Shown piece after piece: positions 35,207 to 43,292 of a stretch of 64,000 nucleotides of DNA. The position numbers and the translations under genes are program-made. This DNA is from Rhodocyclaceae bacterium (GTDB taxonomy: Bacteria; Pseudomonadota; Gammaproteobacteria; Burkholderiales; Rhodocyclaceae), in the NCBI GenBank assembly GCA_016791105.1, contig JAEUNM010000095.1:1-64000 (forward strand), in the 5' to 3' direction. Every line of letters starts with the position of its first letter. The stretch's first letter is position 1. The notes beneath the pieces are model-generated. The model searched no databases. It was not told where the DNA came from and saw only the letters and a list, made by a program, of their open reading frames with translations.

Positions 35207-37249
35207 TCAGGCTTTCAGAAACGCCTCGCGCCCACGCATCCAGCGCGCGAGGTGCGGCGCCACGGCCTCGGATTGCGCGGCCAGCAGACGTTCGGCGCAA
35301 TCACGCGCGGCATCCAGCAAGCCGGCGTCGCGCTCCAGGTCGGCGAAGCGCAATAGCGGTTCGCCGCTCTGCCGGCTGCCGGCAAATTCGCCCGGTCCGC
35401 GCAGCGCCAAATCCTGGCGCGCAATTTCAAAACCGTCGGCGTTTTCGTAAATCACTTTGAGCCGCGCGCGCGCCGCCTCCGACAGCGGCTGGGCATACAG
35501 CAGCACGCACACCGAGGCGGTGCCGCCGCGGCCCACCCGCCCGCGCAACTGGTGCAGTTGCGAAAGCCCAAAGCGCTCGGCGTGTTCGATCACCATCAGG
35601 CTGGCGTTGGGCACATCGACCCCCACTTCCACCACCGTGGTGGCAACCAGCAGTTGTATCGTGCCGGCGGAAAACTGAGCCATCACGGCGGACTTTTCGT
35701 CGGCCTTGAGGCGGCCGTGCAGCAGGCCCACACCTAGCTCGGGCAATTCGGCGACCAGCCTCGCATGGGTGTCGAGCGCGGTCTGCAATTGCAGCGCTTC
35801 GCTTTCTTCGATGAGCGGGCACACCCAATAGGCCTGGCGCCCTTCCGCGCAGGCCGCGCGCACGCGGAATATCACCTCGTCGCGGCGCGCTTCCGATACC
35901 AGTTTCGTGAGCACAGGCTGGCGCCCCGGCGGCAGTTCATCCAGCACGGACAAATCGAGATCGGCGTAATAACTCATGGCCAGGGTGCGCGGTATGGGGG
36001 TCGCGCTCATCATGAGCAAATGCGGCGCCGTCGCGGCATCGCCTTTTTCGCGCAGCACCAGGCGCTGGCGCACACCGAAGCGGTGTTGTTCATCCACCAC
36101 CGCCAGCGCCAGGCGCTCGAAGGCGATGCCTTCCACGATGAGGGCGTGGGTGCCCACCGCGATATGCGCCGCTCCGCTCGCCAGTTGCGCGCGCGCCGCC
36201 TGTTTCTGGCGCGCCGTCTGCGAGCCGGACAGCCAGGCCACCTGCATGCCCAGCGGCTGCAGCCAGGTGCTGAGCTTGCGGTAGTGCTGTTCGGCCAGAA
36301 TTTCGGTCGGCGCCATGATGGCGGCCTGAAAGCCGCTTTCCACCGCCTGCAGCGCAGCCAGCGCGGCCAGCACGGTTTTGCCGGAGCCGACGTCGCCCTG
36401 CAGCAGGCGCTGCATGGGATAGGGCTGCGTAAGGTCGGCCGCGATGACTTCCCAAACCCGCTGTTGCGCCGCGGTAAGCTGGAACGGCAGCGCCGCCAGC
36501 AACTCCGCCACGCGCGCGCCGGGCGCAGCCAATTGTGGCGCGCGCCGCGCGCGCCGCTCGGCATAGGCAAGACGCAGCGACATTTGCTGCGCCAGCAATT
36601 CGTCGAAAGCCACGCGCGCGCGCGCCGGCTGCAGGCGGATGTCCAGGTCTTGCAGGGTTTCGCCGGGCAGCGGGCGATGCAGGGCACGCACCGCGGCAGC
36701 AAAATTCATCAATTTGTAGCGCTCGCGGTCGGCTTCCGGCAGGGTGTCGGACAAATCCACGCGCGCCAAAGCCGCATCGATCGCGCGCCGCAAACTGGCC
36801 TGGCCCAGCCCGGCGGTGGTCGGATATACCGGCGTGAGCGTATCGGGCAGGGCCGCGCCGGCTTCCGCCAGCTTGAAGCGCGGATGCACCATTTCGATGC
36901 CGTTCCAGCCATGCCGCAGTTCGCCATAGAGACGCAGCAAGGCGCCCGGGGCCAGTTGTTTGACGTGGCTGGGGTAAAAATTGAAAAAGCGCAGTTCGAT
37001 TTCGCCGCTGGCATCCTCGCACAGCACGCGCAACTGGCGCCGGCCGCGCACTTCCACCTCGGCCTCGACCACCTTGACTTCGAGCTGCACCGCCTGGCCT
37101 TGCGGCGCCTCGGCCACCGTCAGTACGCGCGTTTCGTCCTCGTAGCGCAGCGGAAAATGCAGCGCCAGATCGATGTCGCGTACCAGCCCCAGCGCTTCCA
37201 GCTTTTCGCGCAGGCTGCGCGCGGGCGCGGAACCTGCGTTGCCGCTCAT
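35207..37249 (-). CDS. recG: ATP-dependent DNA helicase RecG
   Basis: 680 residues, normal length. The N-terminal wedge (OB-fold) domain covers about 50-150. Helicase motifs are visible: motif I LLQGDVGSGKTVLAA, motif II VVDEQHRFGV, motif III MMSATPIPRTL, and motif VI near QLRGRVGRGG. It processes stalled forks and branched recombination intermediates. The start is 26 bp from the ridA stop on the same strand, so the two are likely co-transcribed. Confidence 0.95.
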   Translation of the reverse strand: MSGNAGSAPARSLREKLEALGLVRDIDLALHFPLRYEDETRVLTVAEAPQGQAVQLEVKVVEAEVEVRGRRQLRVLCEDASGEIELRFFNFYPSHVKQLAPGALLRLYGELRHGWNGIEMVHPRFKLAEAGAALPDTLTPVYPTTAGLGQASLRRAIDAALARVDLSDTLPEADRERYKLMNFAAAVRALHRPLPGETLQDLDIRLQPARARVAFDELLAQQMSLRLAYAERRARRAPQLAAPGARVAELLAALPFQLTAAQQRVWEVIAADLTQPYPMQRLLQGDVGSGKTVLAALAALQAVESGFQAAIMAPTEILAEQHYRKLSTWLQPLGMQVAWLSGSQTARQKQAARAQLASGAAHIAVGTHALIVEGIAFERLALAVVDEQHRFGVRQRLVLREKGDAATAPHLLMMSATPIPRTLAMSYYADLDLSVLDELPPGRQPVLTKLVSEARRDEVIFRVRAACAEGRQAYWVCPLIEESEALQLQTALDTHARLVAELPELGVGLLHGRLKADEKSAVMAQFSAGTIQLLVATTVVEVGVDVPNASLMVIEHAERFGLSQLHQLRGRVGRGGTASVCVLLYAQPLSEAARARLKVIYENADGFEIARQDLALRGPGEFAGSRQSGEPLLRFADLERDAGLLDAARDCAERLLAAQSEAVAPHLARWMRGREAFLKA

Positions 37250-37275
37250 GTGCCGGGCCGCGCAAGCGCTGCGGA

Positions 37276-37659
37276 CTAGGCGTCCAGCACCAGCACCGCG
37301 TCGGCTTCGATCAGCGCGCCGCGCGGCAGTGAGGCCACGCCCAGCGTGGCACGGGCCGGAAAAGGCTGCGGCACGTAGCGCTCCATGACCGCATTGAGTT
37401 TGGGCGTGTGGGAAAGGTCGGTCAGGAACACGGTGAATTTCACCACCTGGCCCAGACTGCCGCCGGCTGCCTCGGCCACCGCCTGCAGGTTCTGGAATAC
37501 GCGCTCGATCTGCGCGTCTATGCCGTCGAGCAGTTGCCCGCTGGCGGGATCGAGGCCGATCTGGCCCGATAGATACACCGTATTACCGGCGCGCACGGCC
37601 TGGCTGTACGGACCGATCGCGGCCGGCGCGGCGGTGCTGGAAATGATCTGCTTAGGCAT
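37276..37659 (-). CDS. ridA: RidA family enamine/imine deaminase
   Basis: 127 residues from the ATG at 37659 (MPKQIISSTAAPAAIGPYSQAV), with CAGGGGA upstream. It has the family signature GNTVYLSGQIGLDP and the conserved C-terminal FPARATLGVASLPRGALIEADAVLV, with the Arg and Glu of the deaminase pocket. It hydrolyses reactive enamines and imines from PLP enzymes. Much longer open frames reading upstream overlap the TPR gene and are rejected. Confidence 0.93.
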   Translation of the reverse strand: MPKQIISSTAAPAAIGPYSQAVRAGNTVYLSGQIGLDPASGQLLDGIDAQIERVFQNLQAVAEAAGGSLGQVVKFTVFLTDLSHTPKLNAVMERYVPQPFPARATLGVASLPRGALIEADAVLVLDA

Positions 37660-37755
37660 GGTTTCGTCCCCTGAAAATGGATTGCGGCAGGCACGGCCGG
37701 CCGCGCGCAATAATATATCCATGTCGGCGCACTGCGCGCCGGGAAAGGAAATACC

Positions 37756-38091
37756 GTGCCTGGACCGGAAGCTCTGGAAAAACTGCTGGGAGGCCCGCGC
37801 GACGGCGCCCTGTTGCGCTACAGCCTGGGCAACGAATATTTCAAGGCCGGGGACTTTGCCCGCGCCGCGCAAATGCTGGCCAGCGCGCTGGAAAAGGACC
37901 CCAATTATTCCGCCGCCTGGAAATTGCTCGGCAAGGCGCAGGAAAAAGCCGGCGACCCCGCCGCCGCCCTGTCCGCCTTCAAGCGCGGCACGGAAGTGGC
38001 AGAAGCCCGCGGCGACATTCAGGCCGCAAAAGAAATGCGGGTATTCGCGCGGCGGCTGGAAAAAGCCGCCCCCGAGTCGGAAACCGACTGA
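37756..38091 (+). CDS. Small tetratricopeptide-repeat protein
   Basis: 111 residues from a GTG at 37756, supported by GAAAGGAAATACC. It has two to three TPR units: LRYSLGNEYFKAGDFARAAQML, SAAWKLLGKAQEKAGDPAAAL and a third degenerate helix pair. No signal peptide. Probably a cytoplasmic scaffold. Divergent from ridA with a 96-bp gap. Function unknown. Confidence 0.85.
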   Translation: MPGPEALEKLLGGPRDGALLRYSLGNEYFKAGDFARAAQMLASALEKDPNYSAAWKLLGKAQEKAGDPAAALSAFKRGTEVAEARGDIQAAKEMRVFARRLEKAAPESETD

Positions 38092-38107
38092 GACGGGCCA
38101 GTGCGCA

Positions 38108-38490
38108 GGTCTGTTCCCGCGGGCGGGACGCCCACGCCCCCAGCGCCCAGCCTGATCCAACCCGCCCGCCAATCACGCGCGCCCTTGGGGGCGTGGGTGT
38201 CTCGCCCGCGCATTCACCGCCCCGCCTGTTCCCGCGGGCGGGACGCCCGCGCCCCCAGCGCCCGGCCTGATCCAACCCGCGCGCCGATCACACGCGCCCT
38301 TGGGGGCGTGGACGCCTCGCCCGCGCATTCACCGCCCCGCCTGTTCCCGCGGGCGGGACGCCCGCGCCCCCCCAGCGCCCGGCCTGATCCAACCCGCGCG
38401 CCGATCACACGCACCCTTGGGCGCGTGGGCCTCTCGCCCGCGCATTCACCGCCCCGCCTGTTCCCGCGGGCGGGACGCCCGCGCCCCCAC
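38108..38490. repeat. Array of 115-bp hairpin repeats (four right arms, three left arms)
   Basis: Right arms begin at about 38111, 38226, 38341 and 38458, a period of 115-117 bp. Units differ by only a few bases. Each contains the GC-only inverted repeat and a conserved linker with CCTGATCCAACCCGC. The remainder, 38491-38831, is less GC-rich. It holds a possible weak promoter for the kinase gene (TTGACG at 38662) but no gene. Confidence 0.88.
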
Positions 38491-38831
38491 GCTTCCAACA
38501 ACTTTGAAAGCCCAAAAATTGGCAACTAAACGGTGCATGCAACGCACCCTTTCAAAGCATGCCAAACGCACCAAAATCGCGCCAGAACGTCCTCGGCGAA
38601 CCATTCCGGTGCATCCCGCCAGCCACGCAAAGCCAAAGCTAAATTATTGATTAAAAACCGGTTGACGCAAGCAATGCAATACTGCCAAACTAGCCGCTCA
38701 GTCGCCCGCGCGCAATGTTGCCCGTCGCGCCCCGCCGCGCCTTTCCGGCACTAACGGCAGCACCCGGCCAGCGCTCGCGGCGTCGTGTTCGTATCGCTCC
38801 GCCGCGGGCTTGCCCCGCCAGAAAGCCTCCC

Positions 38832-40967
38832 ATGTTCGGCATTGATCTGGGCAAATACCGCACGCTGGTCGTATCCATTTTCCTGTTCCTGTTGTTCGAC
38901 CTTGGCGTGCTGGTGCTGAATTTCGTCATATCCAGCCAGATCGCTCATGACGCGGAAGCCGTCAATCTGGCCGGGCGCCAGCGCATGCTGTCGCAGCGCA
39001 CCGCCAAAGCCGCGCTGCAGATCGAAAAACAGGCCGCCTCCGACACGCCGGACCGCAAGCTGCCGGCCGAACTGGCCAATGCCGCGGAAATTTTCGACCG
39101 CACCCTGCGCGCCTTCATGCAGGGCGGCGAAACCGTGAGCGGCAGCGGCAGCCCGCTCGCGCTGGCGCCGCTGGACGATGCCGAGGCGCAGGCCATACTG
39201 CAGCGCGCCGCCGCAGTATGGACACCTTATCGCCAGGCCATGCAGGCGGCGCTGGCACCCGGCGCCAACGCGGACGCCGTCGCCGCCCTGGTGCAGCGCG
39301 CCGAGGCCGCCAACCTGGAATTGCTGGGGCTCATGAACGATCTCACCACGCGCATGGAATCCATCGCGGCTTCCAAAGCCAAAAACCTGCGCATGGTGCA
39401 GGTGGGCGGCATCACGCTGGCGACCATCAATTTCGTCATCATTCTGGTGCACTTCATCGGCCACCTGCGCCGCGCCGACCGCGATCTGGAACACGCCCGC
39501 AAACAGACCGACGACATTCTCAAAACCACGCAGGAAGGCCTGTTCCTGCTCGATCCCGATTACCGCATCGGCTCCCAGCACTCGCGCGCGCTGGGCGGCA
39601 TGCTGGGCAGCGAAAAACCCGGCGGCGCCAGTCTGATCGACCTGCTGCGCCCGGCGGTGAGCCAGAAAACCCTGGATACGGCACGCGAATATATCGATCT
39701 GCTGCTCAAACACGACGTGAAAGAACGCCTGGTCGCCAGCCTCAACCCGCTCGACCGGGTGGAAATAAACCTCAGTTCAGCGCCGGGCGATACCAGCCAA
39801 CGCTATCTGAAATTCGCCTTCAACCGCGTCACCGAAAACAAGCGTGTCACCCACCTGCTGGTCACCGCCAATGACATCACCAAGCGCGTGGAACTGGAAC
39901 GCGATCTGAAAGAAAGCGAAGAGCGCTCCGCCAGCCAGATGAGCATGCTGGTCGAATTGCTGCGCGTCGATCCGGCCGCCATGCAGGAATTTTTATCCGG
40001 CGCCGGCAGCGCGCTGGAACACATGAATAGTTTGCTGAAAGACCAGACCGAAGGGCGCGAGGCGCACAGCACGCGCATCAACGGCATTTATCGCGTGGCG
40101 CACCGGCTCAAGGGTGACGCGGCTGCCCTGGGCCTCACCAGTCTGGCCGCCAACGTGCATGGGCTGGAAAGCCTGCTCACCGAATTGCGCGAGCGCGCCA
40201 CACTGACGGGCGAAAATTTCCTCCCCGTCACCGTGCGCGTCAAATCGCTGTTTGCCGATCTCGAATCGATACAGAACGTGGTGGCGCGCGTCGCCCAGAT
40301 GCGTTCCACGGTGCTGGTCGAAGCGCCGCGCCCGGCGGTGGACGCGGATGCGCAGGCGCTGGCCTTCGTGCAACAGTGGCGCGCCTTTGCCCATCAGATC
40401 GCACAGCGGCGGCACAAGCAGGTGGAACTATCCTATGGCGGCCTGGACCTCGCCGAACTTCCCGCCGTGCAGCGCGAAACCATACTGAGCGTGGTCAATC
40501 AGTTCATACGCAATGCCATCGTGCACGGCATAGAAACCCCGGACGAGCGGCGCCTGCGCGGCAAGCCGGTAGCCGGCCGGCTGGCCGTGTACGTGATGCG
40601 CAACGAAGAAGGCGGGTTGGCGCTTAGTTTTCGCGACGACGGCCAGGGCATCAGCGTCGAAGGCATACGCCAGGCCGCGCTTAAAAGCGGCCGGCTGGCA
40701 CCGGAACGCGCCCATACCGCCACCGACCGCGAACTGATCGGCCTGATATTCGAACCCGGACTAAGCACCCAGGGCTCGGCCGACGAAGACGCCGGACGCG
40801 GTGCCGGCCTGGACGCCGTCAAGGAAATGGTCGTGGGCCAGGGCGGCCGCATACGCATAGGCACCACGCGCGGCGAATACTGCCATTTTCGCGTCGCGCT
40901 GCCGGCTCCGGCGGAGCAGCCCGACGTGGCCGCGGCGCAGCCCGCCAATCAGGAAATCCAGACATGA
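38832..40967 (+). CDS. Membrane CheA-like histidine kinase with PilJ-type sensor
   Basis: 711 residues from the ATG at 38832. One membrane helix at about 11-33, then a periplasmic PilJ/NarX-type domain with AVNLAGRQRMLSQRTAKAALQIEKQ, and a second helix at about 198-220. A PAS-like region (about 230-360) follows. The HPt motif HRLKGDAAALG has phospho-His at about 424, and a CheA-type ATPase follows (NQFIRNAIVHGIE, DDGQGI, GRGAGLDAVKE). It lacks the CheW-binding SH3-like domain. It overlaps the response regulator (ATGA). A self-contained sensor-kinase is likely rather than classical chemotaxis. Confidence 0.88.
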   Translation: MFGIDLGKYRTLVVSIFLFLLFDLGVLVLNFVISSQIAHDAEAVNLAGRQRMLSQRTAKAALQIEKQAASDTPDRKLPAELANAAEIFDRTLRAFMQGGETVSGSGSPLALAPLDDAEAQAILQRAAAVWTPYRQAMQAALAPGANADAVAALVQRAEAANLELLGLMNDLTTRMESIAASKAKNLRMVQVGGITLATINFVIILVHFIGHLRRADRDLEHARKQTDDILKTTQEGLFLLDPDYRIGSQHSRALGGMLGSEKPGGASLIDLLRPAVSQKTLDTAREYIDLLLKHDVKERLVASLNPLDRVEINLSSAPGDTSQRYLKFAFNRVTENKRVTHLLVTANDITKRVELERDLKESEERSASQMSMLVELLRVDPAAMQEFLSGAGSALEHMNSLLKDQTEGREAHSTRINGIYRVAHRLKGDAAALGLTSLAANVHGLESLLTELRERATLTGENFLPVTVRVKSLFADLESIQNVVARVAQMRSTVLVEAPRPAVDADAQALAFVQQWRAFAHQIAQRRHKQVELSYGGLDLAELPAVQRETILSVVNQFIRNAIVHGIETPDERRLRGKPVAGRLAVYVMRNEEGGLALSFRDDGQGISVEGIRQAALKSGRLAPERAHTATDRELIGLIFEPGLSTQGSADEDAGRGAGLDAVKEMVVGQGGRIRIGTTRGEYCHFRVALPAPAEQPDVAAAQPANQEIQT

Positions 40968-41335
40968 AGCTGCTTATCGTCGACGACTCGAACATCATTC
41001 GAAGCAAAATTGCGCGCGCCCTGGGCGCCTACGGCCTGGAAGTGGTGGGCCTGGCCGCGAATGGCAAGGACGCCGTGGCGCGCGCCGCCGCGACGCGGCC
41101 GGACGTGGTGACCATGGATTTGACGATGCCCGAAATGGACGGCATAGAGTGCATACGCGAAATTCGCAAACTGCGGCCCAAGGTGCAAATTCTGGTGGTG
41201 TCCGCACTGGCCGATAAAGCCACCGCCATCCAGGCGCTGAAAGAAGGTGCACAGGGGTTTTTGTGCAAGCCCTTCACCGAGCAGGAACTGACCGAAGCGA
41301 TAGGCGAACTGATAGAGGAAGCGCAGAATGGATGA
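40964..41335 (+). CDS. CheY-like single-domain response regulator
   Basis: 123 residues, receiver only. Acid pocket DD at 7-8, phosphoacceptor Asp52 in VVTMDLTMPEMDG, Ser/Thr switch in LVVSALAD and Lys in GAQGFLCKPF. It starts within the kinase stop (ATGA) and ends inside the start of the CheX-like gene (8-bp overlap). Output partner unknown. Confidence 0.93.
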   Translation: MKLLIVDDSNIIRSKIARALGAYGLEVVGLAANGKDAVARAAATRPDVVTMDLTMPEMDGIECIREIRKLRPKVQILVVSALADKATAIQALKEGAQGFLCKPFTEQELTEAIGELIEEAQNG

Positions 41336-41774
41336 AGCACAGCTCCGGATATTCGTATCCATCCTGCAGAACTATTTCGAGCGGCAAACCACGCGCGCCG
41401 CGGAAGTCGGCACGCCCTTCCTGGGCGAAGCCAACGCCCTGCCGGTATTCGACTATACCGGCGTGATCGGCATATCCGGCGCGCGGCGCGGCTGCGTCTA
41501 TTTCACCGCCCCTGGCGATCTATTGCGCGACCTATTGCTGCGCGTAGGCGAATCCAACGTAGCCGAAGCCAACCTGGCCGACCTGGCCGGCGAAATCGCC
41601 AACACCATATCCGGCAACGCCCGCCGCGATTTCGGCCCCGATTTCATGATCTCCGTGCCGGTCGTCGTACGCGGCCGCACCCAATCCATACAAATGCCGC
41701 GCGAAACCAAAGCTTACGTGATCCCGCTACGCTGGCAAAAACATCGTGCCGCGCTGGTGGTCGGGGTAAATTAA
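41328..41774 (+). CDS. CheX-like phosphatase domain protein
   Basis: 148 residues. The segment LADLAGEIANTISGNARRDFG has the ExxN pattern used by CheX/CheC phosphatases to hydrolyse CheY-phosphate, and the C-terminal IPLRWQKHRAALVVGV strand also fits. It would switch off the CheY-like protein encoded just before it. All three genes are translationally coupled, giving kinase, receiver and phosphatase in one operon. Confidence 0.85.
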   Translation: MDEAQLRIFVSILQNYFERQTTRAAEVGTPFLGEANALPVFDYTGVIGISGARRGCVYFTAPGDLLRDLLLRVGESNVAEANLADLAGEIANTISGNARRDFGPDFMISVPVVVRGRTQSIQMPRETKAYVIPLRWQKHRAALVVGVN

Positions 41775-41787
41775 GCGCGGCCATCAA

Positions 41788-42310
41788 CGCCCCCATACGG
41801 CCGATGCCCCCCGCCAAGCCCGAAAAAACCACCGGACCGTAGGGCGGAAAAGCGCAGCGCATTCCGCCGTATGGAGCCCTTCACGCTGCGCAAGCGCCCG
41901 ATTCTGCCGCCCGTAAGCTTACAAGCCCGCACGCGCGCAATTGCGCCGCCGGCTTATCAATCCCAAATGGGCTCGCCGGCCCTCCCGCCCGAACCGGCAC
42001 GCATTCCATCGTATGCGGTAATTCAACCGCCCCAAACAGCGGATCGCCTCCGCCAAGCCGGAAAAAGCCACCGGACCGTAGGGCGGAAAAGCGTAGCGCA
42101 TTCCGCCGTATGTGGCGCATCAAGCCCCGAAAGCGCCCGAATCTGCCGCCCGTGACCTTACAAGCCCCGCAAGCGCCCAATCGCGCCGCCGGCTTATCAA
42201 CCTCCGCGGGCTCGCCGTCTCCCCCGCCCGAACCGGCACGCATTCCATCGTATGCGGTAATTGAACCGCCCCATACGGCGGATTGCGCCTGCGGCTTATC
42301 CGCCCTACGC
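41788..42310. repeat. Tandem 239-bp intergenic repeat, two full copies
   Basis: Copy 1 spans about 41811-42049 and copy 2 about 42050-42298, with a partial copy before them. Each has the palindromic element GTAGGGCGGAAAAGCG...CGCATTCCGCC and ends with CATTCCATCGTATGCGGTAA. The core resembles the widespread GTAGGGCGGATAAGCG-type REP elements. The 41775-42521 interval contains no gene. From about 42395 it becomes AT-rich and may hold a promoter for the next gene. Confidence 0.85.
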
Positions 42311-42521
42311 CGTGACGCCGTGCATCCAACTGGCCCGCGCGCACCAATAACGGGCATGACTAAAACACCTGGCACCTGCTTCAACCGCGCAGCCGCCTCA
42401 CCTTATCCACTTATACATTTGTTTTTATTTGAATAAACCCAGGCGCCTTGCCAACTCGCATTCTGGATCGCTTTTTGCTTCGCCACACTTGGTACTTCAT
42501 CCGCCGCAGCGAGGGTCAGCC

Positions 42522-43217
42522 ATGGGCAGTGTAGTCATAGATGCGGTGCCGGAGGCGATTGCGTGCCATCCCGCGCGCACCGCCGTCGTCATGATAGACA
42601 TGCAGCGGGATTTCCTGGAACCGGGCGGTTTTGGCGAAACCCTGGGCAATGATGTGAGCCTGCTGCAAGCCGCGGTCCCCGCCTGCAAGGCACTGCTGGC
42701 ACTGGCGCGCGCGAGCGGCATGCTGGTAATCCACACCCGCGAAGGCCACCGGCCCGATCTGTCGGACGCGCCCAAAGCCAAAATCGAACGCGGCGCGCCC
42801 TCCATGCGCATAGGCGACCGCGGCCCCATGGGGCGCATACTGGTGCGCGGCGAACCGGGCCACGACATCGTGCCGGAACTTTATCCGGCTGCCGGCGAAG
42901 TCGTCATAGACAAGCCGGGCAAAGGCGCGTTCCACGCCACCGACCTGCACAGCATACTGATCAACCAATTCATAGACACACTGATCGTGTGCGGCGTCAC
43001 GACTGAAGTATGCGTACACACCAGCGTGCGCGAGGCCAATGACCGCGGCTACCGCTGCATCGTGCCGGCCGATTGCTGCGCCTCTTATTTCCCGGAATTC
43101 CATCAAGTCGGATTAAAAATGATCGCCGCGCAGGGCGGCATATTCGGCTGGGTAAGCGACATGGCACGCATAGGCGCGGCATTCGCAGCAGTTCCCGCGG
43201 TGCGCGCAGCGGCCTGA
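42522..43217 (+). CDS. Isochorismatase-like cysteine hydrolase (biuret/ureidoacrylate amidohydrolase type)
   Basis: 231 residues from the ATG at 42522, with GAGGG upstream. The catalytic triad is Asp26 (MIDMQRDF), Lys131 (IDKPGKGAF) and Cys164 ([18 protein letters not shown]). The segments [10 protein letters not shown] and [19 protein letters not shown] are shared with biuret hydrolases and RutB-like amidases, favouring an N-carbamoyl or ureido substrate over isochorismate. The next gene is a purine/uracil-type permease 75 bp away, which would supply a nitrogen-rich substrate. Exact substrate unproven. Confidence 0.85.
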   Translation: MGSVVIDAVPEAIACHPARTAVVMIDMQRDFLEPGGFGETLGNDVSLLQAAVPACKALLALARASGMLVIHTREGHRPDLSDAPKAKIERGAPSMRIGDRGPMGRILVRGEPGHDIVPELYPAAGEVVIDKPGKGAFHATDLHSILINQFIDTLIVCGVTTEVCVHTSVREANDRGYRCIVPADCCASYFPEFHQVGLKMIAAQGGIFGWVSDMARIGAAFAAVPAVRAAA

Positions 43218-43292
43218 AGCCGGCGCGCGCAGCACAGGCAGTGCCGGCCCGCTCCGGTAGCAGCAAGCTCAATCATCAGTGAGGTAAGCGCC

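Noticed and set aside
37276..38172. A 298-codon frame containing RidA
   Set aside because: The N-terminal 170 codons are antisense to the TPR gene; RidA has its own ATG and ribosome site at 37659.
38108..38490. Regularly spaced repeats that could suggest a CRISPR array
   Set aside because: The units are about 115 bp with conserved linkers and internal hairpins. There are no short repeats with unique spacers and no cas genes.
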